From positions 1 to 16,224 of the forward strand of contig JAISLJ010000109.1 in the NCBI GenBank assembly GCA_031290955.1: a DNA stretch of 16,224 nucleotides, written 5' to 3'. A model generated the notes under the pieces. That model was given only the letters and a program-made list of their open reading frames with translations, had not been told where the DNA came from and did no database searches. Origin of the DNA: Zoogloeaceae bacterium (lineage in GTDB: Bacteria; Pseudomonadota; Gammaproteobacteria; Burkholderiales; Rhodocyclaceae). Below, piece after piece: positions 13,460 to 16,224 of this stretch. Positions within the stretch are counted from its first letter, which is position 1; each line of letters begins with the position of its first letter. A program made the position numbers and the translations under genes.

Positions 13460-15682
13460 CTACCCGCGCCGCGCCCCGACAACGCCGCCCACTTCCTGAA
13501 TGAGCGCCAGAGTGCGGCGCAGTTGTTCCAGGTCGCGCACTTCCACGGTGAAGGCCATGCGCGCCTGGCCTTGTCGGGATTGGGTATTGACGCCGATCAC
13601 ATTGATTCTTTCGCGCGCGAAAATTTCGGAGACATCGCGGAGCAAGCCCTGGCGGTCATTGGCCTCCACGACAATATCGGTCGCAAAGAGATTCCCGGTC
13701 TGGGCGTCGCCCCAATCCGTCTCGATCACCCGTTCCGGATGCAGGGCCGCCAGATGCTGGAAATTGGGGCAATCCACGCGGTGGATGGAAACGCCCTTGC
13801 CGCGTGTGACGAATCCCTCGATCTTGTCCGGCGGCGCGGGCTTGCAGCAGCGGGCCAGTTGTGTGAGGAGACGATCCACGCCAACGATCAGGATGCCCTT
13901 GGGCGCTTCTTCCGTGGGGGCGCGCACGGGCACGGCAGTCTTTTCCTCTTCCCGGGCGATTTCCTCCGGGAGCGGCACGCCCCGAACCAGCGCCTGGAAC
14001 TGGCGCAGCGGGAATTCGCCCTTGGCCGCGGCAACGTAGAGATCGTCCCCCTTGGCGTAACCCATGCGCCGGGCAATGTCTTCCACATTGAAATGGTTCT
14101 GGCCCTGCCCCAGACGCTGCACTTCCCGCGTGATGAAGGCCCGGCCAGCTGCGAGCGTCTCTTCCTGCGCCAGGGCGGCGAACCACTGCCGCACCTTGGT
14201 GCGCGCGCCCTTGGTGCGGATGTAGCCCTGCGTCGCGTTGAGCCAGTCACGCGAAGGCGCGCCCTGCCGGGCGGTGATGATCTCCACCTGCTGCCCCGTC
14301 TGCAAGGGCGTGTTCAGCGGGACAAGCACGCCATCGACCCGCGCCCCCCGGCAGCGATGCCCCAGGTCGGTATGCACCCGGTAGGCGAAATCAAGCGGCG
14401 TAGCCCCGCGCGGCAGATCGACCACCTTGCCCTGTGGCGTGAGCACATAGAGCGTCTCGTCGAGCGCCGCCTTCTTGTAGTGGCGCACCCAGTCGGAATT
14501 GTCAACCTCGTTTTTCCAGCTCAGCAACTGGCGCAGCCAGGCGATTTTTTCGTCGTAGGCATCCGCCGCGCTGCTGCCGCCTTCCTTGTAGCGCCAGTGT
14601 GCCGCCACGCCCAGTTCGGCATGCCGGTGCATCTCCCAGGTGCGAATCTGCACTTCCAGCGCCCGCTGGTCCGGGCAGCGCACGGCGGTATGCAGCGAGC
14701 GGTAGCGGTTGCCCTTCGGGTTGCTGATGTAGTCGTCGAATTCCTTGGGGATCGGCGTCCAGATGTTGTGGACGATCCCCAGCGCGGCGTAGCAATCCTT
14801 CACCTCGTCGACGATGACGCGCAGGGCGCGGATATCATAGAGATCGGAGAATTCCACGCTCTTCTTGCGCATCTTGTTCCAGATGCTGTAGATGTGCTTG
14901 GGCCGCCCATAGACTTCCGCCCGGATGCCCAGGGATTCGAGTTCCTTCTTGAGGCGGTCGGTGGCGCTGGCGATGAAGAGTTCGCGTTCGATGCGTTTTT
15001 CGTCGAGCATCCGGGCGATTTTCTTGTAGGTTTCCGGATGCAGGAAGCGGAAGGACAAATCCTCCAGCTCCCACTTCAGTTCCCAGACGCCCAAGCGGTT
15101 GGCGAGCGGGGAATAGAGCGCCAGGGTTTCCTGCGCCACCTGCGAGCGCAACTCATCCTCCGGCGCTGCGGCGTAGAAGCGCAAGGTTTGCGTGCGGGAG
15201 GCGAGTCGCAGCAACACCACGCGGATATCCTCCACCGTGGCAAGGAACATCTTGCGCAGGACTTCAACCTGGGCGCGGGTTTCTTGCGGATTGCCGCCTT
15301 CCCGATCCGCCATGAAGCCGCGCGTGATGGGGCGCAGGCGATTCAGGCGGGAAACGCCATGCACCAGCGCCGCCACGCCGTCGCCAAACTGCTCGCCGAT
15401 TTCCTTTTCGCCATCCTTCCGGTAGGCGGGGATGGCGAAGAGGAGCGCGGCGAGCCGGGAATCCGCATCCAGCTTCAGCCCCGCCACGATGAGCGCCATT
15501 CCCGAAGCATGCGACCAGGCATTCTCGCCGCTCCCCAGTTCCGCCGCGCCATAGGATTCCTCCGCGAAGGCAAGCGCCTGCTCCAGACGGCAAACATCCC
15601 CGGCCTGCAAGCCTTCGGAGAAGGTTTGCAGAAAATGCCGGTCGCTCCCCTGCGCCGCAACAGAATGAATGACGGAAACCAT
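13460..15682 (-). CDS. relA: GTP pyrophosphokinase RelA
   Basis: RelA makes (p)ppGpp from GTP/GDP and ATP on stalled ribosomes. This 740-residue protein has the full long-RSH layout. A pseudo-hydrolase domain (about 45-165) carries FAIPAY where active enzymes have an HD..ED motif, so hydrolysis is not expected. The synthetase domain (about 225-370) has YSIWNKMRKK (265-274), the RelA-type acidic EFDD (314-317), YRSLHTAV (327-334) and VQIRTWEMH. The TGS domain spans about 408-470, a zinc-finger-like segment has CC at 612-613, and the ACT domain is about 668-735. The ATG at 15682 gives MVSV, like the MVAV of E. coli RelA. A TATAAT box only eight bases upstream suggests little or no leader. It is convergent with the envelope operon. 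Confidence 0.96.
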   Translation of the reverse strand: MVSVIHSVAAQGSDRHFLQTFSEGLQAGDVCRLEQALAFAEESYGAAELGSGENAWSHASGMALIVAGLKLDADSRLAALLFAIPAYRKDGEKEIGEQFGDGVAALVHGVSRLNRLRPITRGFMADREGGNPQETRAQVEVLRKMFLATVEDIRVVLLRLASRTQTLRFYAAAPEDELRSQVAQETLALYSPLANRLGVWELKWELEDLSFRFLHPETYKKIARMLDEKRIERELFIASATDRLKKELESLGIRAEVYGRPKHIYSIWNKMRKKSVEFSDLYDIRALRVIVDEVKDCYAALGIVHNIWTPIPKEFDDYISNPKGNRYRSLHTAVRCPDQRALEVQIRTWEMHRHAELGVAAHWRYKEGGSSAADAYDEKIAWLRQLLSWKNEVDNSDWVRHYKKAALDETLYVLTPQGKVVDLPRGATPLDFAYRVHTDLGHRCRGARVDGVLVPLNTPLQTGQQVEIITARQGAPSRDWLNATQGYIRTKGARTKVRQWFAALAQEETLAAGRAFITREVQRLGQGQNHFNVEDIARRMGYAKGDDLYVAAAKGEFPLRQFQALVRGVPLPEEIAREEEKTAVPVRAPTEEAPKGILIVGVDRLLTQLARCCKPAPPDKIEGFVTRGKGVSIHRVDCPNFQHLAALHPERVIETDWGDAQTGNLFATDIVVEANDRQGLLRDVSEIFARERINVIGVNTQSRQGQARMAFTVEVRDLEQLRRTLALIQEVGGVVGARRG

Positions 15683-15690
15683 GGGCCGCC

Positions 15691-15716
15691 ATTATAGTCT
15701 TGGCAGACGGCAAATC
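15691..15716 (-). promoter_or_regulatory. relA -10 box fused to a dispersed repeat copy
   Basis: On the minus strand a perfect TATAAT (15691-15696) follows immediately after GATTTGCCGTCTGCCAAGAC (15697-15716), a diverged copy of the repeat. The usual -35 distance falls at ATCGAT, a poor match. The -10 ends eight bases before the relA ATG, so a start point at the normal distance would give an almost leaderless mRNA. GGCGG close to the ATG is too near to be a standard ribosome site. Confidence 0.5.
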
Positions 15717-15744
15717 GATCCAAAGCAGGGATGTCTGGTGTTGC

Positions 15745-15940
15745 GCACGGCGCGAGGCGGCGGAAAACAGGAAGCGCATCGGCGCGAACGTGACGCCGGA
15801 AGGCGCGGCCTTCGCGCCGCGCAAAACGCAGCGCGGCAAAAAGCGCGTCGGGCATGGCGCGATGCGCGACAAACTCGCCGAGCACTTGAAGCGGCGCGTC
15901 AAGTACACGCCGCGCCGCTCCTGGGCATTGCGCCCCGGAG
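15745..15940 (+). pseudogene. Remnant resembling a phage virion-morphogenesis (P2 gpS-like) gene
   Basis: An open frame beginning near 15700 contains RKRIGANVTPEGAAFAPRK, then QRGKKRV, AMRDKLAEHLK and VKYTPRR. These resemble the N-terminal part of phage virion morphogenesis / tail completion proteins, which have a R(I)..N..PDGs.faPRKp..GkkR..r.aMf.KL pattern. At about 15919 a neighbouring frame gives PLLGIAP, resembling the C-terminal ARxLLGL segment, so an internal deletion and a frameshift are likely. No ribosome site is seen at the front, and the first codons overlap the relA promoter repeat. I take this as a phage remnant. The similarity is judged from memory of the family pattern only. 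Confidence 0.4.
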
Positions 15941-15991
15941 ATCGGCGTTTTGCTTCAATAAGGCCTGCATCACCTTGTCAGTCCCCACGCC

Positions 15992-16081
15992 TTATACTTT
16001 GCCGCCGTAAAATACGGCGACGCTGCCTTCCGCGTGAATATCAAGCTGCGCCATCAAGCCCAACAGGGCTTCCTTGGTCGC
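15992..16081 (-). pseudogene. C-terminal fragment of an unknown gene cut by the IS481 end
   Basis: On the minus strand, 29 codons run directly out of the IS end to a TAA at 15992-15994 and read like a protein C-terminus (TKEALLGLMAQLDIHAEG, then SVAVFYGGKV). The IS terminus at 16082 would have separated it from its 5' part. Too short to assign to a family; a chance open frame is possible. Confidence 0.3.
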
Positions 16082-16224
16082 TGTCGCATCCCGGACGATT
16101 CGATCCTGGCGGATGAAGGAATATCTGCGGGTGGGAAGCATACCACATGTTCATGGCGTCCAGAGGGGTTTTGCTGTTGAGTGCGGTCTGGGGCAGGAGT
16201 TCGTTGTAGAGCATGGCATATCGG
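16082..16224 (-). mobile_element. IS481-family element, transposase 3' end and IS terminus (partial)
   Basis: Read on the minus strand, this gives an intact C-terminus of an IS481 transposase: RYAMLYNELLPQTALNSKTP, then LDAMNMWYASHPQIF and SNRPGCDS. The element terminus is TGT at 16082-16084, matching the IS481-type TGT...ACA ends. It is about 94% identical by eye to 452-595 but lacks that copy's extra C, so the frame is preserved. The rest of the element lies beyond the window, so whether it is complete is unknown. It faces the opposite way to the left copy. Confidence 0.88.

Larger units (their letters stand above)
13162..13499 (+). pseudogene. Decayed reading frames after the small secreted protein
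   Basis: Directly after the TAG at 13159-13161 the same frame stays open for 59 codons to a TGA at 13339. It reads like protein (FPPAQHWIASRYACGSQ, then ITLDTDATGYNWFIDDTYE). A second frame then continues from about 13329 (KLAEQTFLQGHEGFGHLL, then EEFVQRIPEKEAFVFSR) and runs past the relA stop. No start codon with a ribosome site is evident. The best explanation is a remnant of one gene broken by a frameshift near 13330. A repeat copy, GTCCTGGCGGACGGCAAT (13180-13197), sits at its beginning. Family unknown; chance open frames in GC-rich DNA are possible. Confidence 0.35.

Noticed and set aside
13523..15697. Very long plus-strand open frame of 724 codons opposite relA
   Set aside because: It mirrors relA codons; the RelA domains are all on the minus strand and no family pattern is seen in the antisense product.
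15700..16116. Intact 138-codon gene upstream of relA
   Set aside because: Only codons about 16-73 look like protein; the frame then shifts and runs across the IS terminus, so it is treated as a remnant.

Overview
The window looks like a chromosomal segment of a betaproteobacterium. The reasons are the high GC content, a sulfate operon ordered cysT-cysW-cysA-cysB, a RelA-type (p)ppGpp synthetase with a degenerate HD domain, and a fliA-motC-motD block. A Rhodocyclales-like host is possible, but this is inferred from gene content only. The core genes are bordered on both sides by mobile or decayed DNA.

Left edge (1-1240). The 3' end of a type I restriction-modification methylase gene (hsdM) runs into the 3' part of an IS481-family transposase gene. 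That IS end abuts the N-terminal half of a P4-type tyrosine integrase, which lies next to the 3' end of tRNA-Ser(GGA). This is the usual layout of a genomic island in a tRNA gene, later broken by the IS. Between integrase and tRNA are two helically phased arrays of a YTGGGG hexamer, probably attachment-site arms.

Middle-left (1240-6413). tRNA-Ser is followed by a cluster of short repeats and then, all on the minus strand, a translationally coupled sulfate uptake operon (cysT-cysW-cysA) ending in its regulator cysB. No sulfate-binding protein gene is present in the window. A small HhH-like protein of unknown function lies upstream of cysT, followed by a geneless stretch of about 315 bases.

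Middle (6414-8810, minus strand). fliA (sigma-28), motC and motD encode flagellar late-gene control and a second-type stator, without the usual flhF/flhG partners.

Middle-right (9064-13161, plus strand). Five exported proteins form a likely operon: a COG3014-like lipoprotein, a YcfL/DUF1425 protein, the lipoprotein LpoB (activator of a peptidoglycan synthase), a CsgG/LpoB-like periplasmic protein with a Ser/Tyr-rich insert, and a small secreted protein of unknown function. This points to a cell-envelope assembly module. A decayed reading frame follows.

Right edge (13460-16224). relA is on the minus strand with a near-leaderless promoter. Beyond it are remnants resembling a phage virion-morphogenesis gene, a truncated unknown gene, and a second IS481 end in inverted orientation relative to the first.

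The most unusual signal is a dispersed short repeat, consensus GTCCTGCGGACGGCAATTT, with about ten or eleven copies of varying quality. Nearly all are between genes: single, tandem or inverted, one pair in the tail of cysW, one next to the tRNA promoter and one next to the relA promoter. I do not recognise it as a named family.
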